Below, in pieces: positions 18,192 to 26,308 of a stretch of 64,000 nucleotides of DNA (the first letter of the stretch is position 1; each line of letters starts with the position of its first letter). The notes beneath the pieces are model-generated. The model saw nothing but the letters and a program-made list of their open reading frames with translations, was not told the origin of the DNA and made no database searches. The position numbers and the translations under genes are program-made. Origin of the DNA: Ohtaekwangia sp036503775. Its GTDB lineage: Bacteria > Bacteroidota > Bacteroidia > Cytophagales > Cyclobacteriaceae. Where the stretch lies: NCBI GenBank assembly GCA_036503775.1, contig DASXWH010000120.1:39348-103347 (forward strand). The letters are read 5' to 3'.

Positions 18192-18217
18192 AAGGGAACC
18201 TTTGTTCGGGTTCCCTT
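18192..18217 (-). terminator. Terminator between rpsO and pnp
   Basis: Arms AAGGGAACC (18192-18200) and GGTTCCCTT (18209-18217) flank an 8-nt loop. On the minus strand the stem runs into TTTGCATTTTT. It probably ends much of the rpsO transcript before pnp. Confidence 0.8.
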
Positions 18218-18234
18218 CGGGGAATATTGTTTTC

Positions 18235-18510
18235 TTATTTTCTCAGGTCGAGATCCGCGAGAACCGCCCGATAGCGTTCGATATTTGTGTTCTGAAGGTA
18301 ATTAAGCAATTTCTTACGCTTACCAACCAGCTTCATAAGACCTTGCTGAGTCGAATGGTCTTTTTTATTGTCTTTCAGGTGCTCGGTCAAATGATTGATC
18401 CGATGTGTAAACAGGGCAATCTGGGACTCCGGTGAACCCGTTTCTGCTGTTTTCTTGCCGAAGCCGTGTTTCTTGAACAGATCTTGTTTGATTTCAGTAG
18501 TCAGATACAT
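18235..18510 (-). CDS. rpsO: Small ribosomal subunit protein uS15
   Basis: The 91-residue protein binds 16S rRNA in the central domain of the 30S subunit. The family signatures TGSPESQIALFTHRINHLTEHL and, after it, HSTQQGLMKLVGKRKKLLNYL and RYRAVLADLDLRK are present in the right order; length is normal. In other bacteria S15 represses its own mRNA. The gene is monocistronic or partly linked with pnp. Confidence 0.98.
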   Translation of the reverse strand: MYLTTEIKQDLFKKHGFGKKTAETGSPESQIALFTHRINHLTEHLKDNKKDHSTQQGLMKLVGKRKKLLNYLQNTNIERYRAVLADLDLRK

Positions 18511-18603
18511 CTCAAAAAAATGTTATTTTCCTTTTATTCAGGGGGCAAAGGTAAAGGAAAACTGCTGAATTATCCAAAAATGAAAGAAAATTTCCGAAAT
18601 TAC

Positions 18604-20400
18604 TTAGCCTTGACTTTGTGCCATCTGTCTGCGCTGTCTGGCCCAACGTTTCACTTTATCAATTACCACTCTATAAAAATCGGCTTCAAACAAACGGGCA
18701 TCAACCCTGGCCTGGCGAAGGAAAATCAAACCCGCGGCCAGTAAAATCACATCCGCCATCCAAACCCCGGTTATCTCACTTACGGCATCCTGTTTGGCTA
18801 ATTTCTCGCCTTGCATGGTTAAAATGTAATAGATTATAAAAAACAATATAGAAACCAGGAAAGGTACCCCCAGACCTCCCCTTTTTATAATTGCACCTAA
18901 TGGGGCTCCAATGAGGAACATGGCAATACAGGCAAAAGAGCTGGCGAATATCTTGTGCCACTGGATCGTATAAATAATGAGTTCCTTCCCCTGGTTTTCA
19001 ATATTCATGTTACTGTTCTCCAATTGGCTCTTAACCTGGCGAACAGAGTTTGCAGCCTGAGATAGAGATTCCCGATCCGGATTCAAATTGAATAGACTAT
19101 CAATTTTTGCCGTGACCATCGAGTCTGTCAGAACTTTCTTTTTCGGTAGCTTTTCAGCTGTACTTGGGGCGGTGCTGATGATTTCATTCTTTGGAGGTAA
19201 TTTCCTTTTCCGGGTAATACGCGAGTCTGATGACTTAGGCTTTTTCCTTTTATTCAGATCGGTTTGCTTTTCTTTTGACTTTGCTGTCGGTTTTTTAGTG
19301 ATCGACTCCTTCCTCTTGGAACCAGGTTTAGTCTGATCCTTTTTTACGCTATCCCTGGTTATGGTGGCTTCACTAGCGGCTGCCGCTGCCTGTGCCATCT
19401 GAACATACTCCGGAGCATTCATAGCAGAATCATGATATTGCTTATAAGCATAAACATCCTGGGGCAAAATCAGACTATCTTTTTCATAGTAGTAATTGAA
19501 ATATGCAGGCTTATACTGATAGTGATTCAGTCGCTGCGATAGTACTTCTTTTTCAATAGAATCCATGTCAGCTTGCAACTGCGAGATATTTCTCATGATT
19601 CTGTTTCCCTGAAACCATTTTTTATCGGTTGAGCCCAGGTCAAATGTCGACATGTCAAAGACTACCTGTGTTTTGGAGAATTTACTTCTGCTTAACGTCT
19701 CTGAATTTTTTCTTTTTTGTCCTGTGAGTTCGCGTTCATCACCAGCTCCTTCGGTATAATGATAACCATCGTATAATTCGAATTTCAGATACCGTTCATT
19801 CAAAATTGTATACATCCTTCCTGAATCGGCTATCGTCACTTCTTTATTGCCATCGTTCTTCCGATGGTCATATATAATTACATCCTGTAAAGTGATTCCA
19901 TCGGGAAGTTTTTTATTCACCTTGATACTGATGTCATTCAATCCGCTATAAAATGCTCCCTCACGCAAATCCATGGCTGGTTTTTTCTGCTTGATATCAT
20001 ACAACAAACTGTATGCTTCAAGTGCAGCATGTGGAACCAGGTTATTGTTTGCATAAAAGGCAAGACCAGTAAGGAGCACCACAAAAAAGAATAAGGGTTG
20101 CATAGTCCGAACCAAAGACACCCCGGCACTCTTTATTGCCGTTAATTCAAAGTGTTCTCCCAGATTACCAAAGGAGATAAGCGATGATAACAGCACCGAA
20201 AGCGGAAGAGCTGTAGGGATAGTGAAGATTGCAAAGTAAAAGAACAGTTTACCAATTACGAGATACTCTAACCCCTTACCAATAATATCATCAAAGTAAC
20301 GGAGCATGTTGATATTAAGAAGAATAAAGACCACCACCAGAAAGGTGATAATAAAAGGCCCGATAAAAGCATCGAGTACGAGTTTGTCAATTTTCTTCAT
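18604..20400 (-). CDS. LptF/LptG family lipopolysaccharide export permease
   Basis: The 598-residue product has the permease layout: three helices at the N-terminus (starting about residues 13, 55 and 100), a large periplasmic region, and three helices at the C-terminus (about 477-575). Matching motifs are MKKIDKLVLDAFIGPFIITF at the start and FASSFACIAMFLIGAPLGAI near 480. It would form the membrane part of the LptBFG complex that extracts LPS from the inner membrane. The protein is over 200 residues longer than typical LptF or LptG. The extra length includes a very basic, Lys/Ser/Thr-rich segment (about 340-407) of low complexity in the periplasmic region. F and G cannot be told apart with confidence. 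Confidence 0.88.
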   Translation of the reverse strand: MKKIDKLVLDAFIGPFIITFLVVVFILLNINMLRYFDDIIGKGLEYLVIGKLFFYFAIFTIPTALPLSVLLSSLISFGNLGEHFELTAIKSAGVSLVRTMQPLFFFVVLLTGLAFYANNNLVPHAALEAYSLLYDIKQKKPAMDLREGAFYSGLNDISIKVNKKLPDGITLQDVIIYDHRKNDGNKEVTIADSGRMYTILNERYLKFELYDGYHYTEGAGDERELTGQKRKNSETLSRSKFSKTQVVFDMSTFDLGSTDKKWFQGNRIMRNISQLQADMDSIEKEVLSQRLNHYQYKPAYFNYYYEKDSLILPQDVYAYKQYHDSAMNAPEYVQMAQAAAAASEATITRDSVKKDQTKPGSKRKESITKKPTAKSKEKQTDLNKRKKPKSSDSRITRKRKLPPKNEIISTAPSTAEKLPKKKVLTDSMVTAKIDSLFNLNPDRESLSQAANSVRQVKSQLENSNMNIENQGKELIIYTIQWHKIFASSFACIAMFLIGAPLGAIIKRGGLGVPFLVSILFFIIYYILTMQGEKLAKQDAVSEITGVWMADVILLAAGLIFLRQARVDARLFEADFYRVVIDKVKRWARQRRQMAQSQG

Positions 20401-20467
20401 CAGCTTAACGCGCTCAAAAATAGAGCCAATAATCGAAAGATTTACGACTGGACAAGAAAAGCTGTGA

Positions 20468-20884
20468 TTATCCGCCTACGGTTTTACGGAGCACATCGAC
20501 CAGGCTATCCCAAAGATCATGTAACTCCTTCTGATCATCAAAGTCAGAATAGTCAAAAACTTTCAGGAATACAGATTGGGTCAATTCATTAAACTCCAGG
20601 CGGAGTTCGAAATAGGAAGGATCTTTAGCATCAGCATCATTTTCCGGAAAGAACTCAAAGCGCGCAAAATGATTTGTTCGATGTCCCACTTGCTTTGCCC
20701 GGTGTTCTTCATTGTCCCAGAAAAATGTATATGTCTTATCCTCATTGTTGATGGTTACATCATCTGCAAACCACTCAGCAAGACCACTAGCCGTCTGAAT
20801 GTACGGATACAGCATTTTTATCGATGCGTGTATCTCGTAATCGGCTGCAAATAGCTTCTTTTTTGCCATGCTTAGTGTTGCCAT
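20468..20884 (-). CDS. START-like domain protein
   Basis: The 138-residue protein looks like a small START/AHSA1-type fold common in Bacteroidota: KKLFAADYEIHASIKMLYPY at the start, SGLAEWFADDVTI in the middle and a long C-terminal helix ending LWDSLVDVLRKTVGG. Such folds bind hydrophobic ligands or partner proteins, but no ligand can be proposed. Start is either Met1 (20884) or the MAKKK methionine (20869). It is 67 bp upstream of the LptF/G gene on the same strand. Confidence 0.72.
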   Translation of the reverse strand: MATLSMAKKKLFAADYEIHASIKMLYPYIQTASGLAEWFADDVTINNEDKTYTFFWDNEEHRAKQVGHRTNHFARFEFFPENDADAKDPSYFELRLEFNELTQSVFLKVFDYSDFDDQKELHDLWDSLVDVLRKTVGG

Positions 20885-20939
20885 GAGAATAATCTTGCGG
20901 ATTGAATATAGGGCATTTTTAGCATTATGACAAAATAAT

Positions 20940-20963
20940 ATCCCCTTGGGTAAGTCAGGGGAT
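20940..20963 (-). terminator. Weak terminator-like hairpin
   Basis: ATCCCCT (20940-20946) pairs with AGGGGAT (20957-20963) across a 10-nt loop. On the minus strand the stem is followed by ATTATTTTG. It lies 25 bp after the small gene at 20989-21111 and could end that transcript. Confidence 0.45.
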
Positions 20964-20988
20964 TCTTATTCAAAAAGCCATGCTCCTC

Positions 20989-21111
20989 TCAGTTCAACTG
21001 AAATCGATTGAGTGACTCCGTTGCTTCAAGTTGTGACTTTTTAATAAAACAGAACAGGCAGATACCAAGCTGAACCAGGACAGTTGAAAGTACAGTTAAA
21101 ATCAGTTCCAT
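20989..21111 (-). CDS. Possible 40-residue single-pass membrane peptide
   Basis: An ATG at 21109-21111 opens a 40-codon frame ending in TGA at 20989-20991. The product begins MELILTVLSTVLVQLGICLF, a single hydrophobic helix, followed by a polar tail FIKKSQLEATESLNRFQLN with the positive residues right after the helix. A GGAAG sequence stands just upstream of the ATG. A weak hairpin follows. It otherwise fills a 336-bp gap between divergent genes. I do not recognise a family; translation is inferred from the layout. Confidence 0.45.
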   Translation of the reverse strand: MELILTVLSTVLVQLGICLFCFIKKSQLEATESLNRFQLN

Positions 21112-21220
21112 GCTTCCGTTATTAAGAGATGAAGTCAAAAGTAAACGGAACCCTTAAAAGATTTAATTTTCAGGAGTTTACCGGGCATTAGTTACGGTAA
21201 CTGATCAAATCCCTCCATCA

Positions 21221-21745
21221 ATGGATTTAACGAAAGAAATACGTAAGGAGCATTCTAAAACAATGGCGCATAAAATTGCTGGCTACGTGGGTAATAACCC
21301 TACCCGATTCAAAGCATTGCTGAATATTTATCTGGGTGGACCATACCGCATTACACAAAGAGCAGCTTATCCTCTTGGGGTCTGTGCGGAACGATATCCG
21401 GAACTGATAATGCCTCATCTTTCCAAACTGATCCATTTTGTCAGAAAGCCAGGTATTCATAATGCGGTTAAGAGAAACACACTGCGAATGCTGCAGTTCA
21501 TTGAAATACCGGGGAGATATCACGGTAGAATTGCTGCACTTTGTTTCGAGTACTTGCAGAGTAAACACGAGCCTGTTGCTGTCAAGGTCTTTTCAATGTC
21601 TGTCCTCTCCGCCATCGTTAATAAGAATCGTGACCTCCAAAAAGAATTACGGATAATTCTGGAGGATCAGATGCCTTTTGCATCTGCTGCGTACTTATCC
21701 CGCGCCCGAAAAGTATTACGCAACTTGCCTCTTGATCCAATGTGA
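21221..21745 (+). CDS. Uncharacterised helical, HEAT-like protein
   Basis: This 174-residue protein seems all-helical with repeated helix pairs of about 35-40 residues, for example YPELIMPHLSKLIHFV and HEPVAVKVFSMSVLSAIVNK, which resembles a short HEAT/ARM repeat array. It has no signal peptide. I can give no function. The DUF3667 gene follows 36 bp downstream on the same strand. Confidence 0.68.
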   Translation: MDLTKEIRKEHSKTMAHKIAGYVGNNPTRFKALLNIYLGGPYRITQRAAYPLGVCAERYPELIMPHLSKLIHFVRKPGIHNAVKRNTLRMLQFIEIPGRYHGRIAALCFEYLQSKHEPVAVKVFSMSVLSAIVNKNRDLQKELRIILEDQMPFASAAYLSRARKVLRNLPLDPM

Positions 21746-21781
21746 TTTTGTTTATGCAATTTCCAGAATCAAATTGCAGCC

Positions 21782-22639
21782 ATGACTGAACCTGAATCGC
21801 GTGAGCATATTTGTAAAAGTTGTGAGCATTCGTTCACTGGGTTGTACTGTAATCTCTGCGGAGAAAAAATCATTGAACCCAAAGACAGGAAATTAACCCT
21901 CTTTGTCGCTAAAGTATTAATCGCAACAACATTTTCAGATAACAAATTCATCAAATCCTTGTGGCTCACGATTCGAAAACCCGGATTCCTTTCACGGGAA
22001 TATGTTGATGGCAGACGTGTGAAGTACATGCGTCCATTGCAGATGTTTTTTATTCTGAACCTGGTATACTTTCTTTTCCCCGGTGTCTTGCAGATGTTCA
22101 ACTCCACGTTGTATACGCAGATGTATGTTCTTCCTCATAAAAAAATAGTGCGTGCTGCCATTGCGGCCAGACTTAAAACTGAAGGTATTTCACTCACTGG
22201 GTTTGAACTTATGTACAATGATACTACCAAAGGATTAGCGAAACTTCTTGTAGTGGTCTTTGTCTTACTGGCCTCTCTCCCGTTGAGTCTTATTTTCCGA
22301 AAGCGCAATCGGTATTACATGGATCATATTGCATTGTCTGTTGAACTTACCAGTTTCAATCTTGCTGTGAACGCTATTTTCCTTTCAATACTGTTCTGGG
22401 TGCTTAATATCGTGATGCATTGGACGGGGTTTGGGGGCTATGAATACCTGAATGATATCACCCTCACCGTACTTTTCGTTTCGACTAACCTGTATTTTCT
22501 TTTCAGAGCCGGTGTAAACTTCTATAATCAAAAGGGAAAGCTCCTGATCATTAAGGCACTGCTGGGAATTGTAGGATTATTTCTGGCACTTGAAGTGTAC
22601 AGGCTTATACTGTTTTTTATAACCCTGTGGTCATTATAA
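21782..22639 (+). CDS. DUF3667 zinc-ribbon membrane protein
   Basis: The 285-residue protein starts with a short zinc ribbon, CKSCEHSFTGLYCNLCGEK (Cys pairs at about 12/15 and 24/27), then the DUF3667 segment RKPGFLSREYVDGRRVKYMR with the following hydrophobic helix. About five membrane helices follow. The family is common in Bacteroidota and uncharacterised. Its last 6 bases overlap the end of the convergent TPR gene. Confidence 0.88.
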   Translation: MTEPESREHICKSCEHSFTGLYCNLCGEKIIEPKDRKLTLFVAKVLIATTFSDNKFIKSLWLTIRKPGFLSREYVDGRRVKYMRPLQMFFILNLVYFLFPGVLQMFNSTLYTQMYVLPHKKIVRAAIAARLKTEGISLTGFELMYNDTTKGLAKLLVVVFVLLASLPLSLIFRKRNRYYMDHIALSVELTSFNLAVNAIFLSILFWVLNIVMHWTGFGGYEYLNDITLTVLFVSTNLYFLFRAGVNFYNQKGKLLIIKALLGIVGLFLALEVYRLILFFITLWSL

Positions 22640-23230
22640 GGCTGCAGACAACTTCTCAATCAAGTCGTCTACCTGGCGGTGATCATCCTCTGAGGTTAGC
22701 TGCCGATAAGTATTTAATACGCTAACGGCATCTTTAAATTCCTTATTCATGGCTAGCGTAAGACCGAGGTTAAAATAACTGTTTGAGAACCCTGGTTCCA
22801 TCTCAATGGAAATTTCATAATGAACTTTAGCCAGTAGGAAATTCCCAACTTCAGCATACAGGTTTGCGAGATTATAATGAGCTTCGAAATGACGGGGTTC
22901 CTCCCTCAGGCAGCGGGTAAAACAGTCAATAGCCTTTGGATAATGACCATCCTGAAATTCAAGTATACCCAGATTACAATATGCATCAGCAGTTGAATCG
23001 TGGGCTTCTATTGCTTTTTCATAACGAAGCTTGGCAGATTCCCTGTCTCCCTGATCATCCATTAATAAAGCTTCCTCAAATAAAGACAACCGGTTAAGCC
23101 GGATGACTTTACCTCCTGAGAACAAATTCAACTGGCCATGCTTTTCAGAGCCGGAAGGATGTTTCTTCCGGACGCGCTGCGGACCGAACTTCTCAGGTGT
23201 TGGAACGGGAAATTTTACAACCTTCGCCAT
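22634..23230 (-). CDS. Tetratricopeptide repeat protein
   Basis: The 198-residue product has a basic, Pro-rich N-terminus (MAKVVKFPVPTPEKFGPQRV) and four TPR units from about residue 50, with the usual pattern A-x-x-N-L-G/A-x-x-Y-x-x-x-G (for example AYCNLGILEFQDGHYPKAID and HYNLANLYAEVGNFLLAKV). TPRs mediate protein contacts; partner unknown. I set the start at the ATG ending at 23230; the frame runs up to a TTG at 23257 but that is a poorer choice. The final codons overlap the convergent DUF3667 gene by 6 bp. Confidence 0.85.
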   Translation of the reverse strand: MAKVVKFPVPTPEKFGPQRVRKKHPSGSEKHGQLNLFSGGKVIRLNRLSLFEEALLMDDQGDRESAKLRYEKAIEAHDSTADAYCNLGILEFQDGHYPKAIDCFTRCLREEPRHFEAHYNLANLYAEVGNFLLAKVHYEISIEMEPGFSNSYFNLGLTLAMNKEFKDAVSVLNTYRQLTSEDDHRQVDDLIEKLSAAL

Positions 23231-23303
23231 TTCTGCAAAGGTAGCTGATATCTGCAAGAGAATTTAACGAAGCCTGAATTAATAGGAAAGATTTAACTAA
23301 AGG

Positions 23304-24155
23304 TCAGCTTGCCTTTCGCTTAACCGTCTTTGTTTGCTTCGCAGCTTTTTCCTTCTTGGCGCTCTCTCCCTTGGCCTTCTCCATAGGCTTTTTAGCTGCA
23401 TCAATACTGGCCTTGAGTGCTGTCATGATGTCAACAACTTTAGGCTCTTCCTCAGTGCGCGTTACAATTTCTTTACCGGCTATCTTCGCATCAATTATCG
23501 CTTTCAAGGCATCATAGTAATGATCCTTCATTTCGATGTTGGCGAATTTAGTTGTCATTGAATCAACCAGTGTTTTTGCCAGTTTGAGTTGCTCCTTATC
23601 AGCCTTTACCTCCAAAAGTTGTGGTACTTCGCGCATATTCCTTACTTCATTGGGATAGCGAAGCTTATATAACACCATTCCTCCCTCGTGGGGTGAAAGC
23701 AGAACGGGAGTCTCACGGTCACGGAGCACCACTTTACCAACCGCTATTCTTCCGGTCTCCTTTAATGTCTGACTGAGCAATCCATAGGTTTTGGCGGCAA
23801 CGTCACCATCTGGTCCCAGGTAATAGGGTGCTTCATAGAGCGTAGGATGTACTTCCGTGGCATTAACAAAACCATCGATTACAATTACTTTTTCGCTTTT
23901 TAACTTCACTTTATCCAAATCCTCCTGCTCAATAATCACATACTGCCCGGATTCATACTGATATCCCTTCACAATATCTTCATTACGTAAGGGCTTACCC
24001 GTTACCTTATCCTTCTTTTCATAGCTTACCGGATTACTCCCTTCCTTAGTCAGCAGGTTGAAGCTTATGGTCTGGCCTGAATCTATAGCATTGTAGATTC
24101 TGACGGGAATTGTTACCAGGGAAAATTGAATGTGACCTTTCCAGATTGCCCTCAT
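23304..24155 (-). CDS. ku: Ku protein for non-homologous end joining
   Basis: The 283-residue protein matches bacterial Ku: start MRAIWKGHIQFSLVTIPVRI, the segments SYEKKDKVTG and VIIEQEDLDKVKLKSEKVI, then EAPYYLGPDG (near 107), and a C-terminal Lys/Ala-rich tail (about 245-283). Ku forms a ring-shaped homodimer on broken DNA ends and recruits the LigD ligase. No ligD is in the window. The basic tail is of the sort known to help DNA binding and end bridging. Confidence 0.95.
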   Translation of the reverse strand: MRAIWKGHIQFSLVTIPVRIYNAIDSGQTISFNLLTKEGSNPVSYEKKDKVTGKPLRNEDIVKGYQYESGQYVIIEQEDLDKVKLKSEKVIVIDGFVNATEVHPTLYEAPYYLGPDGDVAAKTYGLLSQTLKETGRIAVGKVVLRDRETPVLLSPHEGGMVLYKLRYPNEVRNMREVPQLLEVKADKEQLKLAKTLVDSMTTKFANIEMKDHYYDALKAIIDAKIAGKEIVTRTEEEPKVVDIMTALKASIDAAKKPMEKAKGESAKKEKAAKQTKTVKRKAS

Positions 24156-24222
24156 AGTATGTTAGTTTAAAAAATGAAATAGACAGCTCTAAATTACTGA
24201 CAATAATACAATTATCAAACTA

Positions 24223-25515
24223 TCAGTAGGCTGTTTTAACTGTTGCTTTCAAGTCATGTAACAGGTTATACAGGCCAAAATATGTTCTATTAATATAGAG
24301 GGCATCCCGAACTCCCCGGGCCTTTTTTGATGCACGAAGTTCCTTCGATGCGGTTAATTCTTCCCCAAACCGAAACAGTTCATCAAAGTATTTTGAATCT
24401 GAAAAATCAAACATTTCAGCCCGGAATGGTCTGCTCAAAAGTTCCACGAGCTTTGTGAATATTGATTTGTAAAACGATTTTTCCTTAGCCGTGTCTTCCG
24501 GATACATAAACCGCAGCTTGTAAAAAGTACTCTCCATCTTCTTTTGATCACTCAGAAAATCATCATCCAGCAATTTGAAATAGGAGTCATAAAAATTATC
24601 CGGTATAACTTTAATACACCCAAAATCAATTACTCCCAGCCTGTAATCGGGAGTAATGATGAAATTACCGGGGTGAGGATCAGCATGAACTGACCGAAGG
24701 TGGTGCATTTGAAAGTGATAGAAATCCCACATAGCCTGTCCTATCTTCGAACCCCCTCCATCGGGCAACACGCGCGTCAAAGCCTGACCAAGAGGTTCAC
24801 CATCGAGCCAATCCATGGTTAGTATTTTTTCACTGGAGTATTGCTTATAGTATTTTGGGAAGACGATGTTCTTTATGTGCTTGCTTCGTTCGGAAAGGTC
24901 AATGGATCGGGTTAGCTCTAAACGGTAGTCAGTCTCTTCCATCATGCGCTGTTCAACCTCCTGAATGAACTCATCATACTCTACCGGATTAAGATTGAAC
25001 ATCGATAAAGCAATGGGTTTTATCATGGCCAGATCTGACTTTACACTATCAGCAACACCAGGATACTGGATCTTTACAGCAAGTTTCTTACTTCCCAATG
25101 TGGCTTGGTGCACTTGCCCCATGGAAGCCGCATTAACGGCTTTATTGGTAAACGTATCAAAAATCTCCGTAGGGTTCTTTCGAAATGAACTTTGAAATGT
25201 TTTAACAACCAGTGGAAATGAAAGCGGTGGGGCACTATACTGCGCCATGGCAAACTTTTGCTGATAGGCCGTTGGTAGCAGATTCTTGTCTATGCTGAGC
25301 ATCTGTGCCACTTTGAGCGCACTGCCTTTCAGTTCGCTCAGTGAATCATATATATCGCGCGCGTTTTCCTGATGAAGCTCATCCCGGCTCATCTCCGGAT
25401 TAAGCATCTTTTTACTATAGTGCTTGAGATAGTTTGTACCAATTTTTGCCCCGGTTGTTATGAACTTAGAAGCTCGTTGTACCTTGGATACAGGTATCTT
25501 ATTAAATTCTTTCAT
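24223..25515 (-). CDS. AarF/ABC1/UbiB family atypical kinase
   Basis: The 430-residue protein has the ABC1 signatures: SALKVAQMLSIDKN (residues about 60), NAASMGQVHQATL (about 130), VKIQYPGV, the catalytic HADPHPGNF (about 280) and VIDFGCIKV. UbiB/COQ8 proteins are ATPases needed for quinone synthesis or lipid handling. The usual K-x-G-Q motif reads K-V-A-Q here. The ATG at 25513-25515 is preferred to a TTG one codon earlier. The start lies 3 bp after the stop of the TetR-like gene, so the two form an operon. Confidence 0.9.
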   Translation of the reverse strand: MKEFNKIPVSKVQRASKFITTGAKIGTNYLKHYSKKMLNPEMSRDELHQENARDIYDSLSELKGSALKVAQMLSIDKNLLPTAYQQKFAMAQYSAPPLSFPLVVKTFQSSFRKNPTEIFDTFTNKAVNAASMGQVHQATLGSKKLAVKIQYPGVADSVKSDLAMIKPIALSMFNLNPVEYDEFIQEVEQRMMEETDYRLELTRSIDLSERSKHIKNIVFPKYYKQYSSEKILTMDWLDGEPLGQALTRVLPDGGGSKIGQAMWDFYHFQMHHLRSVHADPHPGNFIITPDYRLGVIDFGCIKVIPDNFYDSYFKLLDDDFLSDQKKMESTFYKLRFMYPEDTAKEKSFYKSIFTKLVELLSRPFRAEMFDFSDSKYFDELFRFGEELTASKELRASKKARGVRDALYINRTYFGLYNLLHDLKATVKTAY

Positions 25516-25518
25516 CAA

Positions 25519-26193
25519 TCAATTCACTTTTACCTGATACAGAAATTTTCCCAAGTCCAGCGCTGAATCCACTGCACCTTTACCTATCAGATCGAAAGCC
25601 AGATTAACTGATTTTTCTATCGCTGCATCAGTCCGTTCAAATCCCGGGCTATCATCATCCTTCCAAAACAACAGTATAAATCCGAGGTGCAACCAGAAAA
25701 GCTGAGGGTAACGTTTGTCTAGGTAAGGTCTGTTGGCTACTTCCCCATTTCCTTTCCCATCATTTAATACTTTCTGGAAAAACGCTTCAAAAATCCCTTT
25801 GAAAGATTTCAGGTATCCGGGAGTCAATTCTACCTTACGGAATGAACCTAACTGAAAGATGGCAAAGCTCCGATTTTGTTTGAGTTCTTCCAGGAGGGTA
25901 AAGTAAAAAGCGAGAACCTTCTCACGACAAGAAAAATCTCTGAATGATTTGTCGGACTCCAGACGGCTAATAGTCTTATCAATAAATCCTTTCCATATCG
26001 ATGCCTCCAGACTTTCAAACGACCCGGCATAATTATAAAACTCTTCTTCTTTGATTCCCAGGTCAAGGCAAAATTTGAAAACTGACACCGGTGGCTTCCC
26101 TTCTGTAAGAAGGTGATTAACATAGGCGGCTATAATCTTTTCTCCCGATACTTTTTGACCGGATTTGCGGGTCCTTTTTTTTGTTGTTTCCAT
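25519..26193 (-). CDS. TetR family regulator
   Basis: The 224-residue protein starts METTKKRTRKSG, a basic arm, followed by a TetR-like helix-turn-helix (about 10-60; VFKFCLDLGIKEEEFYNYAG) and an all-helical C-terminal domain. It probably regulates itself and the AarF gene 3 bp downstream. A longer start at 26238 is possible but adds a region that does not look like coding sequence. The 26194-26308 gap separates it from a divergent TPR gene and probably holds its operator, which I could not identify. Confidence 0.8.
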   Translation of the reverse strand: METTKKRTRKSGQKVSGEKIIAAYVNHLLTEGKPPVSVFKFCLDLGIKEEEFYNYAGSFESLEASIWKGFIDKTISRLESDKSFRDFSCREKVLAFYFTLLEELKQNRSFAIFQLGSFRKVELTPGYLKSFKGIFEAFFQKVLNDGKGNGEVANRPYLDKRYPQLFWLHLGFILLFWKDDDSPGFERTDAAIEKSVNLAFDLIGKGAVDSALDLGKFLYQVKVN

Positions 26194-26308
26194 TATCTTA
26201 TAAACAGGAAGACAACGGAAAGGTTTGATTCTGATCAATAATAATCTCCATTATCTTAAGCCTGAAGAGCAATGATGTAACATTTTCTTTCGTTAAATTT
26301 AAGGTTGT

